Below, one piece after another: positions 28,454 through 36,422 of a stretch of DNA of 64,000 bases (positions are counted from its first letter, which is position 1; each line of letters opens with the position of its first letter). A program made the position numbers and the translations under genes. Source of the DNA: Pseudomonas sp. MRSN 12121 (GTDB lineage: Bacteria; Pseudomonadota; Gammaproteobacteria; Pseudomonadales; Pseudomonadaceae). The notes under the pieces are model-generated. The model saw only the letters and a program-made list of their open reading frames with translations. It did not search any database and had not been told where the DNA came from. The stretch lies in assembly GCF_000931465.1 (NCBI RefSeq), contig NZ_CP010892.1, positions 2,689,388-2,753,387 of the forward strand, written 5' to 3'.

Positions 28454-29431
28454 ATGACCCAGTCCGTTGGTGGCGGGAGGCGAGTGGGGGCAGGGAAGTG
28501 GGGTGGTTTGCTTCGCCTGGGGCATTTTCTGTCTCGGATGGCTTCGGTGCTGTTTGTGGGCATGGCGCTGAGTGTGCCCACGGCCCACGCCGACCCCATC
28601 ACTACCTATCGCGGCACGCTTGGTGATACGCCGGTGGAGCTGGCGCTGACCTATGACTCGCAATACGGCGGCGGGATGTCTGGCTATTGGTTTAGCGAGG
28701 CCCAGCGCTTGCCGATTCCTCTGGAGCTGACGCCGTTTTGGCCGGACCGGGGGCTGGTGATCAATATCATGGATAACCCGACGTTGCCGGCGGCAGCGGT
28801 GTCGTTGCAGCCGTTTGCCGAGGGGGCGCATGTGTTGCAGGGGGCGTTTGTCGATTTGCGCACGGGCGTGCAGCAGCCGTTGCAGTTGCAGCGGGTGATG
28901 CGGTTTGGCGGGAATCAGCGGGAGGCCTTCGAGGGCGATCTGTTGCAGCCGGCGGCGGACAAGCAGTTCTATTTCAGTGTGCATGCCGTGCGCAATGCCG
29001 GGGAGGACACGGGGCGGGTGGACAATATCCGGGTGCTGAGCCGGGCCACCGGCGAGGTAGTGCAGGAGGTCGGGGGGCAGTGGTGCCTGTCGCCGACCGG
29101 GACCCGGACGCTGACCTTCGAGCATTTCGATGCTGACTCGACCATCGATTTCCAGGTGCAGGGCTACAGCTTGAACGGCCCGTACGGCAGTGTGCTGTGC
29201 GCGCCGACCGAGTATTACCTGTATCACCCGGCGACCCAGGCGTATCTGCGTCATCCGCAGTTGGAGCAGTTCGCCGCAGAAGGCACGCTGCGCTTTGCTC
29301 CGGGCGGGCAGATGGAATTCAGCAAGCAGGACTTTATCAACTACAGTGCGGGCACCCGGAGTTGGGATTATTACCGTGTGATCAGCCCTGACCGGCTGGA
29401 ATTCATTCAGTCTGGCGAGGAGCGTTTCTGA
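28454..29431 (+). CDS. Secreted protein of unknown function (paralogue of next gene)
   Basis: 325 aa with an N-terminal signal segment (MASVLFVGMALSVPTAHA-DP) preceded by a long basic leader. The ATG at 28454 has an excellent AAGGAG site, so the leader may be real; an alternative start is the Met before ASVLF. The mature protein begins ITTYRGTLGDTPVELALTYD, then beta-rich repeats with FEGDLLQPAADKQFYFSVHAV and VDNIRVLSRATGEVVQEV. The same order of motifs appears in the next protein, so the two arose by duplication. They overlap by one base and are likely exported together. Function unknown. Confidence 0.7.
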   Translation: MTQSVGGGRRVGAGKWGGLLRLGHFLSRMASVLFVGMALSVPTAHADPITTYRGTLGDTPVELALTYDSQYGGGMSGYWFSEAQRLPIPLELTPFWPDRGLVINIMDNPTLPAAAVSLQPFAEGAHVLQGAFVDLRTGVQQPLQLQRVMRFGGNQREAFEGDLLQPAADKQFYFSVHAVRNAGEDTGRVDNIRVLSRATGEVVQEVGGQWCLSPTGTRTLTFEHFDADSTIDFQVQGYSLNGPYGSVLCAPTEYYLYHPATQAYLRHPQLEQFAAEGTLRFAPGGQMEFSKQDFINYSAGTRSWDYYRVISPDRLEFIQSGEERF

Positions 29432-30117
29432 TGCGTCTGGGTAACTTTTTTCGCGGGCTGGCGGCGTTGTTGCTGGTGGTGTGGCTGTTGCCGGCGCAGG
29501 CCTCCAGTGGGGTGTATCAGGGCACCTTGGGCAAGCAGGCCATTGTGCTGACGATAGGCAGCCAGAATGCGCTGTACCAGGCGACCTATGCCTACCAGCG
29601 CTACCGCACGCCGATCCGCCTCAAGCCGACCTTCAGTTTCAGCAACAAGGTGCTGGCCCTGGACGAGCTGGACGAGCAGGGGCTGCCGGTGGCGCGCTTG
29701 CAGTTCAACGACTTGATGGTCAGCCGCCAGAGCGAGCAGGTGCGCGGCAGTTGGACCAGCTATCGCACGGGCAAGACCTTGCCCATTGCCTTGAAGCTGG
29801 TGGCCCTGGTGGATTCGGACCGCTCGTGGCCGCAGCCGAGCACGACGCTGTTGCAGAGCGCATCCACCCAACGCTGGTATTTCCAGGTGCCGATGCAGGG
29901 CAATGACCGGCGGATAACCGCGATCGAGGTGGTGGACAAGGCCAGCGGCAAACCGTTGCAGACCCTGGCGCTGGCGGAGCGGGGTTGTCTGTATCAAGGG
30001 GTCGATATGTTGCAGGTGCAGTCGGAGGGGGAGAGCTTGCGGCTCAGCTTGAGAGGCTGCAAGGTGCCGGGGTTTCAGTGGAATGAGGGCGGTGGGCGGT
30101 TTGAGCCGTTGCCTTGA
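29431..30117 (+). CDS. Secreted protein of unknown function (paralogue of previous gene)
   Basis: 228 aa. The signal peptide is MRLGNFFRGLAALLLVVWLLPAQA. The mature part starts SSGVYQGTLGKQAIVLTIG, matching YRGTLGDTPVELALTY of the upstream protein, and RITAIEVVDKASGKPLQTL matches VDNIRVLSRATGEVVQEV. It lacks about 100 residues present at the end of the upstream protein. Cys residues in AERGCLY and LRGCKVP may pair. The stop and start overlap as TGATG. I do not recognise the family. Confidence 0.7.
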   Translation: MRLGNFFRGLAALLLVVWLLPAQASSGVYQGTLGKQAIVLTIGSQNALYQATYAYQRYRTPIRLKPTFSFSNKVLALDELDEQGLPVARLQFNDLMVSRQSEQVRGSWTSYRTGKTLPIALKLVALVDSDRSWPQPSTTLLQSASTQRWYFQVPMQGNDRRITAIEVVDKASGKPLQTLALAERGCLYQGVDMLQVQSEGESLRLSLRGCKVPGFQWNEGGGRFEPLP

Positions 30118-30182
30118 GCCGGGTTGATTTGTAGGTGTGTCTGCCGGGGCGGGTTGGCAGGTTTTGCGGTTGCTGTGCAACC

Positions 30183-30214
30183 GATCGCAGCCTCGCGGGC
30201 TCGGCAGCGGCTAC
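30183..30214. repeat. Single family A REP (half element)
   Basis: GATCGCAGCCTCGCGGGCTC followed by GGCAGCGGCTAC, a single arm between the secreted-protein gene and the acetyltransferase gene. Confidence 0.7.
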
Positions 30215-30239
30215 AAGGGCTGTGATCGAGCAGTACGCT

Positions 30240-30701
30240 CTACAGGATGGGCGTTAGCGGGCGTTGCATGATCAGGGTGCGTTCCTCGCCATGGAACTGC
30301 TCGCGCAGGGTGTGGAAGCCCAGGCGGGCGTAGAAGCCTTCAGCGGTGATCGAGGCGGGGACGGTCAGCTGGGTGAAGCCGGCGTCCAGGGCCTGGCGTT
30401 CGAGTTCGGCCAGCAGTTGGCGGCCGATGCCTTGGCCTTGCCTTGCCGGGGCGACGAAAACCGAGCGCACGACCGCGCCGTCGAGGCTGGCGGTGCCGAC
30501 GATATCGCCGGCAGCCTGGGCCACGAATACCTGGCGTTGGTTCAATAAGTGACGTACGGCTTGCGGGTTGAAGCTGTGTTGCACCTGGGCGATCACGGCG
30601 GCGGGGTAGTCCTGGGCATTGCTGGTGTGCAGGGTGGCGATGATCAGGCGGCTGATGGCTTCGGCGTCCTGTTCGTTGGCGCGGCGGATTTCGCAGTCCA
30701 T
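30240..30701 (-). CDS. GNAT family N-acetyltransferase
   Basis: 153 aa single-domain acetyltransferase. The acetyl-CoA binding motif is VFVAPARQGQGIGRQLLAELE (given in part: RQGQGIGRQLL), and the C-terminal motif is AEGFYARLGFHTL. The start is ATG 30701 (MDCEIRRANEQDAEAIS) with AAAGGA upstream; an in-frame extension of 11 codons lacks family similarity. The substrate cannot be predicted. It shares a strand with the lipoprotein and effector genes upstream but is probably separate. Confidence 0.88.
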   Translation of the reverse strand: MDCEIRRANEQDAEAISRLIIATLHTSNAQDYPAAVIAQVQHSFNPQAVRHLLNQRQVFVAQAAGDIVGTASLDGAVVRSVFVAPARQGQGIGRQLLAELERQALDAGFTQLTVPASITAEGFYARLGFHTLREQFHGEERTLIMQRPLTPIL

Positions 30702-30727
30702 GTGAAGAGTCCTTTGGGAGGGGGCGG

Positions 30728-31384
30728 TTACCAACTGCCGTAGGGGATGCCGTATTTCTCTATATACCGCTTGGAGTTCTCGGGTAGGGGGTAATAATGT
30801 CCGTTGGATTTACCCTGGTGCGGCCCCAGCGGTTCAATCTCAGCTTGCGCACGGGCGACTTTGACCGTGTTGCGGCATTCATCTCTGACCCAAACTTGTA
30901 CGATGCCGCCGGGGGCCAGCCCTAAATAGACCGATGCCATATAGCGAGCAGTCTGGTGCGGAGTTTCCGGGCAGCGTCGGTTAGTCGAGATAGTCATGAT
31001 TTTCCGGGCCTCTTCCGGGATGTCGATCCATACCCGATAGGTTTGTGGTTCAACCACCGATTGCCAGCGTACGAAAATGCGCTTGGGCAGGTCCGCGCCG
31101 ACCACTGACTTAGCGCTACCTCCACCCCCACCACCCCATCCTCTGGCCCACTCTTTGTTGTAACCCATATCCCCACCCGCAGCGGAGCCGCCGCCAGTAC
31201 GACGGAATAGCTTGCCGTTGATATCTTCAACGGCGCTGTCTTCAACCCAGACTTTCATATAGAACGGCTCGATGAAGCCAAGCTCCCACCAAGGATCTTT
31301 GGGATCGTTTTTTCCGGATAGGGGGTCGCTGGCCTGACAGCCAGTCAACAGAAGTGCGCCCAGCAGGGCGATGAATACTCTCAT
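30728..31384 (-). CDS. DUF2931 family lipoprotein, predicted immunity protein for the adjacent Tle1-type effector
   Basis: 218 aa. Signal MRVFIALLGALLLTGC with lipobox LLTGC (Cys 16). The mature part has FIEPFYMKVWVEDSAVEDING, RIFVRWQSVVEPQTYRVWIDIPEEAR and a Gly-rich loop. DUF2931 lipoproteins commonly follow type VI lipase effector genes, where periplasmic neutralisation is the known logic for Tli partners. Its ATG overlaps the effector stop (TAATG), so the two are co-translated. Immunity is inferred from this pairing. Confidence 0.82.
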   Translation of the reverse strand: MRVFIALLGALLLTGCQASDPLSGKNDPKDPWWELGFIEPFYMKVWVEDSAVEDINGKLFRRTGGGSAAGGDMGYNKEWARGWGGGGGGSAKSVVGADLPKRIFVRWQSVVEPQTYRVWIDIPEEARKIMTISTNRRCPETPHQTARYMASVYLGLAPGGIVQVWVRDECRNTVKVARAQAEIEPLGPHQGKSNGHYYPLPENSKRYIEKYGIPYGSW

Positions 31385-32961
31385 TACCAAAGCGTCCAGT
31401 CAGGTACGTGAGGGTGTTGCACACGCACGGCATCTGCCGTGGGGGCGTTGATATAAACGACTTTAAGGCTGCCGCCATCCTGTTTGCCAAGCGGGTGGTT
31501 CCAGTGAGCCGATAGATGGATATAACGCAGCTTGAGCATGGTTTCCTCGGCTGGAGTCGTACTGTAGTCACCGGCTACAAATCTGTCACAGAGGGCTTGC
31601 AGCTCTTGCGGGATCGCGTAGTCCGGGTCTTGTTCGTCGATGGTGTTGAGGCGTACGCCGTTCTCCTTGGCCAACTCATACATCACACGGAGATACACCC
31701 TCGATAGTCTGTTGCTCATCGGGCGCTTGAGCTGCACGCCCACATACACTCGTTTTTGTCGTAAGCCGAGACGGTCCTGCGGATCTTGCGGCAGAACCAT
31801 CGGCTCCGGTGTGACGATCTCCAGCCATTGTTCGGGCCAGCCTTCGGCCAACCAGCGTTTTCTTGTCTGGGCCGCTTCCCGGTAAATCGAGGTCTGGGTC
31901 ACGTCAGTATTGATTGGCACTTCCAGCGCTTGCATCGGACTGACCAGGACACACTCCTGTACCTCATCCAGATAGCCGCCGCCGATATCCGAGTGTGCGC
32001 CGGGTAGGGTGATTTCCATGTGGTCGGGTTTGACCCGGCTCAGGGCAAAGTTGGCGCGGTACTCGTCGCGGGCGACCAACTGGACTACTGAGCGAAAGTA
32101 TCGACGGTCGAGGTGCAGTTTGATTCCTGGGGTAATGGCGCTGCGCACGTTACCCAGATTACTCACGCCGGCAACCGACGGTACCGTGTCGAACAGGCCG
32201 ATAAAACCCATGTCGACATCGTGGCCGTACTGTCGATTGAAGTTAGGGCTGAAGGCTTTGGACTGGTCGTACAGAGTCAGTTCAAGCGGGCCGACCCAAC
32301 GCACGACTTCATTGGCGAAATGCCGGGCCGCCGCCGCGCCTCGGCTAAAGCCGAAAGCATCGAAGGTCAGCGAAGTGATTTCACTTTCGGGATTATCTTC
32401 GTGGACTTCACGGATACGTTCCTCGATCGCACGAAATGCTTTCCGCACGCATCCAGAGATTCCTGTGTCGCCACGCCCTGTGCCCGAGGTGATCAGGCTA
32501 TCTTTCTCACCTGGCTGTGTGCCGATCCCATCGATGTAGATTGAGCGATAGGCTAGCTTTTGAATTTCTCCACCTTCGACTTTCCGGTTGGAAAAGTACA
32601 AATCACTCAACCGCTTAACATTGCTCACATCATTCCCATAACTGCTCTCCGGATCCTTCATATACGGCTTGCAACTGCCCTCAAGATCCTTGGGCTCGAT
32701 AGGGTGCTGAGCCCCACACAACTGCCCCATGGCCGAATTGCTGGCGTTATTACCCGTGCCATCGAAAAACACCCCGATACGCAACGCCACCCGAATCTTT
32801 TCGGGCGGTGGCGTAGGCTCTTTGGCGTATTTCTCGTATTGCGCCCAGAGCTGTTCGCCATAGCTGGGTTGCTCGGTTTCGGCGGCTCGTTCGGTGGGGC
32901 GCTCATTGGGATTGGCGGGCCGTAGAAGTCTGGGCATCGGCCCGGGTCCGTTGCTGGCCAT
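31384..32961 (-). CDS. Tle1-type T6SS phospholipase effector (DUF2235, alpha/beta hydrolase)
   Basis: 525 aa. DUF2235 motifs: RIGVFFDGTGNN (65-72), the nucleophile elbow FGFSRGAAAARHF with Ser 206 in G-F-S-R-G, FDTVPSV, and LPGAHSDIGGGY. Known Tle1 proteins cleave membrane phospholipids of rival cells after type VI delivery. No VgrG, PAAR, Tap or T6SS structural gene lies in the window, so this is an orphan cargo. No signal peptide is present, as expected for T6SS cargo. A DUF2931 lipoprotein follows directly. A housekeeping DUF2235 hydrolase is the less likely alternative. Confidence 0.87.
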   Translation of the reverse strand: MASNGPGPMPRLLRPANPNERPTERAAETEQPSYGEQLWAQYEKYAKEPTPPPEKIRVALRIGVFFDGTGNNASNSAMGQLCGAQHPIEPKDLEGSCKPYMKDPESSYGNDVSNVKRLSDLYFSNRKVEGGEIQKLAYRSIYIDGIGTQPGEKDSLITSGTGRGDTGISGCVRKAFRAIEERIREVHEDNPESEITSLTFDAFGFSRGAAAARHFANEVVRWVGPLELTLYDQSKAFSPNFNRQYGHDVDMGFIGLFDTVPSVAGVSNLGNVRSAITPGIKLHLDRRYFRSVVQLVARDEYRANFALSRVKPDHMEITLPGAHSDIGGGYLDEVQECVLVSPMQALEVPINTDVTQTSIYREAAQTRKRWLAEGWPEQWLEIVTPEPMVLPQDPQDRLGLRQKRVYVGVQLKRPMSNRLSRVYLRVMYELAKENGVRLNTIDEQDPDYAIPQELQALCDRFVAGDYSTTPAEETMLKLRYIHLSAHWNHPLGKQDGGSLKVVYINAPTADAVRVQHPHVPDWTLW

Positions 32962-33067
32962 GGCTGGTCCTGGTGCGGTCGAGGAGGGTGTCGAAGACCG
33001 TACCGGGAGGGGTGGGCGATGGATTTAGGAGGAATCTGCAAGAGGCGGAGCAGGTGCTGATTTGGTT

Positions 33068-33139
33068 GTAGGAGCGATGGATTGCCGGGGTGTTTTTGTT
33101 GTCTGGGCGGGCGTTATCGCGAGCAAGCTTCGCTCCTAC
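33068..33139. repeat. REP pair, family B (degenerate)
   Basis: GTAGGAGCGATGG near 33068 faces ATCGCGAGCAAGCTTCGCTC at 33117-33136; a third partial GTAGGAGCGAG begins at 33148. It lies at the end of the sulfide operon. Confidence 0.7.
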
Positions 33140-33161
33140 GGAAGCGGTAGGAGCGAGAAGC

Positions 33162-33986
33162 TCAGTGCCAGGCGCCTAGCGCTCCGAGGCTGAGCATCAC
33201 GGCTGCCAGCATGCCTACCAGGGCAAACAGCTGTTGCAGCCTTGGCCCTGCCAGGTAGCGGGCGACCTGGCGCCCGGCGATCAGCCCCAGCACCGCGCCG
33301 ATGGCGAAGGGGGCGCCCACGGCCCAGTGCATCACGCCGCTGAGGCTGGCGGTGACCACGCTGCCGGCGGACACCAGGGCGATCACCGCCAGGGAGGTGG
33401 CGACGATGCTTTTGCTGTCGAGGTTGGTGTAGCGGGTCAGGGCCGGGATGATCACGAAGCCGCCGCCGACGCCGAGCAGGCCGGACAGCAGCCCCGAGAG
33501 CAGGCCGGTGACGGTCAGGGCGCGGGCGCAGGGCAGGGTCCAGCGCAGGCGGCCTTGCAGCGGGTTGAGCACGCAGGGCTGGAAGGCCGCGCGCGGGGCC
33601 GGTCGGCCGTGGCGCAGTTCGTGGGTGGCCTTGAGCAGGATGCGTCCGCAGGCGTACAGCAGCACCGCGGAAAACAGCAGGGCCAGGGGCAGGTTCGGCA
33701 GGCGGTGGGCCAGCCACAGGCCGACCGGCGCCATGAGGACGCCGATGGCGGCGACGAAGCCGGCGGCGCGGTAGCGCACGATGCCTTCGCGCAAGCCCAG
33801 CACCGCGCCGACGCTGGCCGCCAGGCCCACCGCGAGCAGGCCGATGGGCGCCGCCTCGACCATGCTCAGGCCGAGGCCGAACACCAGCAGCGGCACCGCG
33901 AGAATGCCGCCGCCGGCGCCAGTCAATGCCAGGATCGCCCCGATCAACGCGCCGAGGCCGGCGCCTAACAAGTTGTACTCACTCAT
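33162..33986 (-). CDS. TauE/SafE family membrane exporter (probable sulfite exporter)
   Basis: 274 aa inner-membrane protein with about eight hydrophobic segments. The two family repeats start GALIGAILALTGAGGGILAVPLLV (given in part) and LSGLLSGLLGVGGGFVIIPAL, the Gly-rich signature of TauE/SafE. The start overlaps the stop of the sulfide:quinone oxidoreductase gene (ATGA). In this operon, persulfide oxidation yields sulfite, so sulfite or thiosulfate export is the natural role; the cargo is inferred from context. Confidence 0.87.
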   Translation of the reverse strand: MSEYNLLGAGLGALIGAILALTGAGGGILAVPLLVFGLGLSMVEAAPIGLLAVGLAASVGAVLGLREGIVRYRAAGFVAAIGVLMAPVGLWLAHRLPNLPLALLFSAVLLYACGRILLKATHELRHGRPAPRAAFQPCVLNPLQGRLRWTLPCARALTVTGLLSGLLSGLLGVGGGFVIIPALTRYTNLDSKSIVATSLAVIALVSAGSVVTASLSGVMHWAVGAPFAIGAVLGLIAGRQVARYLAGPRLQQLFALVGMLAAVMLSLGALGAWH

Positions 33987-35263
33987 GATTGCGGCAGGTC
34001 ATCCGTCACCAGGGTCGGGCGCGCCAGCCACTCATGGCCCTTGAGCATGCCGCGCCAGTACAGCGGTGGCAGGATGCGTTCCTTCAGCCACCAGGCGCGG
34101 CGGGTCGGCTGGCGCCCGTCGAGCACCCAGGCCGGAAAGCTCGGCGCGACCTTGCCGCCGTAGGTGAATTCGGCGAGGACGATCTTGCCGCGCTCCACCG
34201 TCAGCGGGCAGGAGCCGTAGCCGTCGTACTGCGCCCGGGTCGGCAGGCGCTTGAGGTTCACCAGTACGTTGGTGGCCACCACCGGCGCCTGCTTGCGCGC
34301 CGCCGCGGCGGTTTTCGCGTTGCTGGTATTGGTGCCGTCACCGAGGCCGTGGATATTGCTGTAGCGCTTGTGCTGCAGGCTGTGCGGGTCGACGTCGATC
34401 CAGCCGGCGGCGTCGGCCAGCGGGCTATTGCGAATGAAATCCGGCGCGGTCTGTGGCGGCACCACGTGCAGCATGTCGAACGGCAATTTGACGCGCTCCT
34501 GCTGGCCCTCGGCGCCGTTGCGCACGAAGGTCGCGCGCTGGTTGGGGCCGTCCACCGCCACCAGGTTGTGGCCGAAGTCCAGGGCGATGCCGTACTTCTT
34601 CACGTATTCCATCAGCGCCGGCACGTAGTCCGGCACGCCGAACAGCACGCCACCGGCATTCAGGAAGCGCGTCTCGATCTGCCCCAGGCGGCCATTACGC
34701 AGCCAGTGGTCGCAGGACAGGTACATGGCCTTCTGCGGCGCGCCGGCGCATTTGATCGGCATCGGCGGCTGGCTGAACAGCGCCTGGCCTTGCTTGAGGT
34801 TCTGCGCCAGTTGCCAGGTGTAGGGCGCCAGGTCGTAGCGGTAGTTGGAGGTCACGCCGTTCTTGCCCAGGGTTTCGCTCAGGCCGTCGATGGCGTTCCA
34901 GTCGAGCTTGAGGCCCGGGCACACGATCAACTGGTCATAACCCAGCAGGCGGCCGTCGTTGAGCAGCAGGGCGTTGTGCTCCGGCTCGAAGCTGCTCACC
35001 GCGGCCCGGATCCATTTCACCCCCGTGGGGATCAGCGAGGCCATGGAGCGGGCGGTGTCTTCGGCGCGGAACACCCCGGCGCCGACCAGGGTCCAGCCGG
35101 GCTGGTAGTAGTGGGTGTCGGCCGGGTCGATGATGGCGACGTCCAGGTGCGGCTCGCGGCTGATCAGGCTGGACGCGGTGGCGATCCCGGCGGCACCGCC
35201 GCCGACGATCAGGACCTGGTGGCTGCCGTTGACGGCAAGTGGATTGGGGGCAATAGGGCGCAT
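33983..35263 (-). CDS. sqr: Sulfide:quinone oxidoreductase (type II-like)
   Basis: 426 aa flavoprotein that oxidises sulfide to sulfane sulfur and reduces quinone at the membrane. The FAD motif is VLIVGGGAAGIATASSL; HYYQPGWTLVGAG is typical of SQR. The motif IKCAGAPQKAMYL holds a catalytic Cys and YDGYGSCPL a second Cys region; both resemble mitochondrial-type SQR. It is preceded by the persulfide dioxygenase gene (34 bp) and followed by the exporter gene. The alternative, a generic NADH dehydrogenase-like flavoprotein, is unlikely given the KCAGAPQK motif. Confidence 0.88.
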   Translation of the reverse strand: MRPIAPNPLAVNGSHQVLIVGGGAAGIATASSLISREPHLDVAIIDPADTHYYQPGWTLVGAGVFRAEDTARSMASLIPTGVKWIRAAVSSFEPEHNALLLNDGRLLGYDQLIVCPGLKLDWNAIDGLSETLGKNGVTSNYRYDLAPYTWQLAQNLKQGQALFSQPPMPIKCAGAPQKAMYLSCDHWLRNGRLGQIETRFLNAGGVLFGVPDYVPALMEYVKKYGIALDFGHNLVAVDGPNQRATFVRNGAEGQQERVKLPFDMLHVVPPQTAPDFIRNSPLADAAGWIDVDPHSLQHKRYSNIHGLGDGTNTSNAKTAAAARKQAPVVATNVLVNLKRLPTRAQYDGYGSCPLTVERGKIVLAEFTYGGKVAPSFPAWVLDGRQPTRRAWWLKERILPPLYWRGMLKGHEWLARPTLVTDDLPQS

Positions 35264-35297
35264 GGCATCGTCTCCTGGTGGAGTGGCGTTATCTTTT

Positions 35298-36182
35298 TTA
35301 AAGGGCGTTGAGCGGGATCTTCAGGTAGCTCACGCCGTTGTCGTCGGGTTCGGGGAACTGGCCGCTGCGCATGTTGACCTGCACCGAAGGCAGGATCAGC
35401 ACCGGCATGTCCAGGGTCGCGTCGCGGGCTTCGCGCATCGCCACGAAGCTGTCTTCGTCGATGCCCTGGTGGATATGGATGTTGTTGGCGCGCTGTTCGG
35501 CGACCGTGGTCATGTATTGCAGCTCGCGGCCGTTGGGCAGGTAGTCGTGGCACATGAACAGGCGGGTCTGCGGGGGCAGGGCGAGGATCTTGTGGATGGA
35601 GCGGTACAGGGTACGCGCGTCGGCCCCGGGGAAGTCGCAGCGGGCGGTGCCGTAGTCGGGCATGAACAGGGTGTCGCCGACGAAGGCCACCGTCTCTTCA
35701 CCCTCTTGCACCAGATAGGTCATGCACGCCGGGGTATGGCCGGGGGTGTGCAGGGCGCGGGCCTGGAGGTTGCCGATGGCGAAGCGGCTGTCGTCCTCCA
35801 GCAGCACGTCGAACTGGCTGCCGTCGCGGGCAAAGCCCTGGCCTTCGTTGAATAGCTGGCCGAAGGCGTGTTGCACCTGGGTGATCCGGTTGCCGATCGC
35901 CACCCGGGCGCCGAGCTGCGCCTTGAGGTAGGCCGCGGCGGACAGGTGATCGGCGTGCACGTGGGTTTCGAGGATCCAGTCGACCTGGGCATCGAGCTCG
36001 CGGACTCGGGCGATCAGCTTGTCGGCGGACTCGGTGCGGGTGCGGCCGGACTTGGGGTCGTAGTCCAGCACGCTGTCGATCAGCGCGCAGCGCCGGGTGC
36101 CCTGGTCCATCACCAGGTAGCTGATGGTCCACGTCTGGCTGTCAAAAAAGGCTTCTACGCACAGCGATGCGCCGATGATCAT
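35298..36182 (-). CDS. pdo: Persulfide dioxygenase (MBL-fold, Blh/ETHE1-like)
   Basis: 294 aa metallo-beta-lactamase-fold enzyme that oxidises glutathione persulfide to sulfite. Metal motifs: ETHVHADHLSAAAYLK, HTPGHTPACMTYL, and FVGDTLFMPDYGTARCDFPG, which is typical of sulfur dioxygenases and their Blh relatives. The start is ATG 36182 with GGAGAG; the longer frame upstream crosses the regulatory region. First gene of the pdo-sqr-exporter operon, divergent from fisR. The single Fe-type chemistry is known for the family, not visible here. Confidence 0.87.
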   Translation of the reverse strand: MIIGASLCVEAFFDSQTWTISYLVMDQGTRRCALIDSVLDYDPKSGRTRTESADKLIARVRELDAQVDWILETHVHADHLSAAAYLKAQLGARVAIGNRITQVQHAFGQLFNEGQGFARDGSQFDVLLEDDSRFAIGNLQARALHTPGHTPACMTYLVQEGEETVAFVGDTLFMPDYGTARCDFPGADARTLYRSIHKILALPPQTRLFMCHDYLPNGRELQYMTTVAEQRANNIHIHQGIDEDSFVAMREARDATLDMPVLILPSVQVNMRSGQFPEPDDNGVSYLKIPLNAL

Positions 36183-36239
36183 GGGGCTCTCCGAACAATA
36201 GGGTGACGCCGGCCGTGGCTGGCGATCGCTTCTTGGACT

Positions 36240-36255
36240 GTCAATAACCGTGCCA
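36240..36255 (-). promoter_or_regulatory. Sigma-54-like promoter for the pdo-sqr operon
   Basis: Read on the minus strand: TGGCACGGTTATTGAC. The -24 half TGGCACG is perfect with correct spacing; the -12 half is TTGA rather than TTGC. It lies about 58 bp before the pdo start and faces away from the FisR gene, which encodes a sigma-54 activator. Confidence 0.6.
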
Positions 36256-36323
36256 ATCCCGGCACGCGGTTCTGAACGCCAATTCATTGAATTCAAAGGC
36301 TTGTGACGCGCGTTCGAGCTGTC

Positions 36324-36375
36324 ACTGCCAATAATGGCTGGCAGTCGATTGGCAGTGGGTGGCAGAAAATGGCAG
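36324..36375. promoter_or_regulatory. Helically phased TGGCAG repeats (predicted FisR enhancer)
   Basis: TGGCAG occurs at 36339, 36350, 36360 and 36370, about one helical turn apart, and its inverse CTGCCA at 36325. ACTGCCAAT (36324-36332) and ATTGGCAGT (36348-36356) form a perfect inverted pair. The block is about 70-120 bp upstream of the sigma-54-like promoter, a normal enhancer distance. Confidence 0.6.
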
Positions 36376-36422
36376 AAGTCGCAGCCTTGGTTTAAGCTGC
36401 CGCGCAATGCCCAGGAGTTGCC

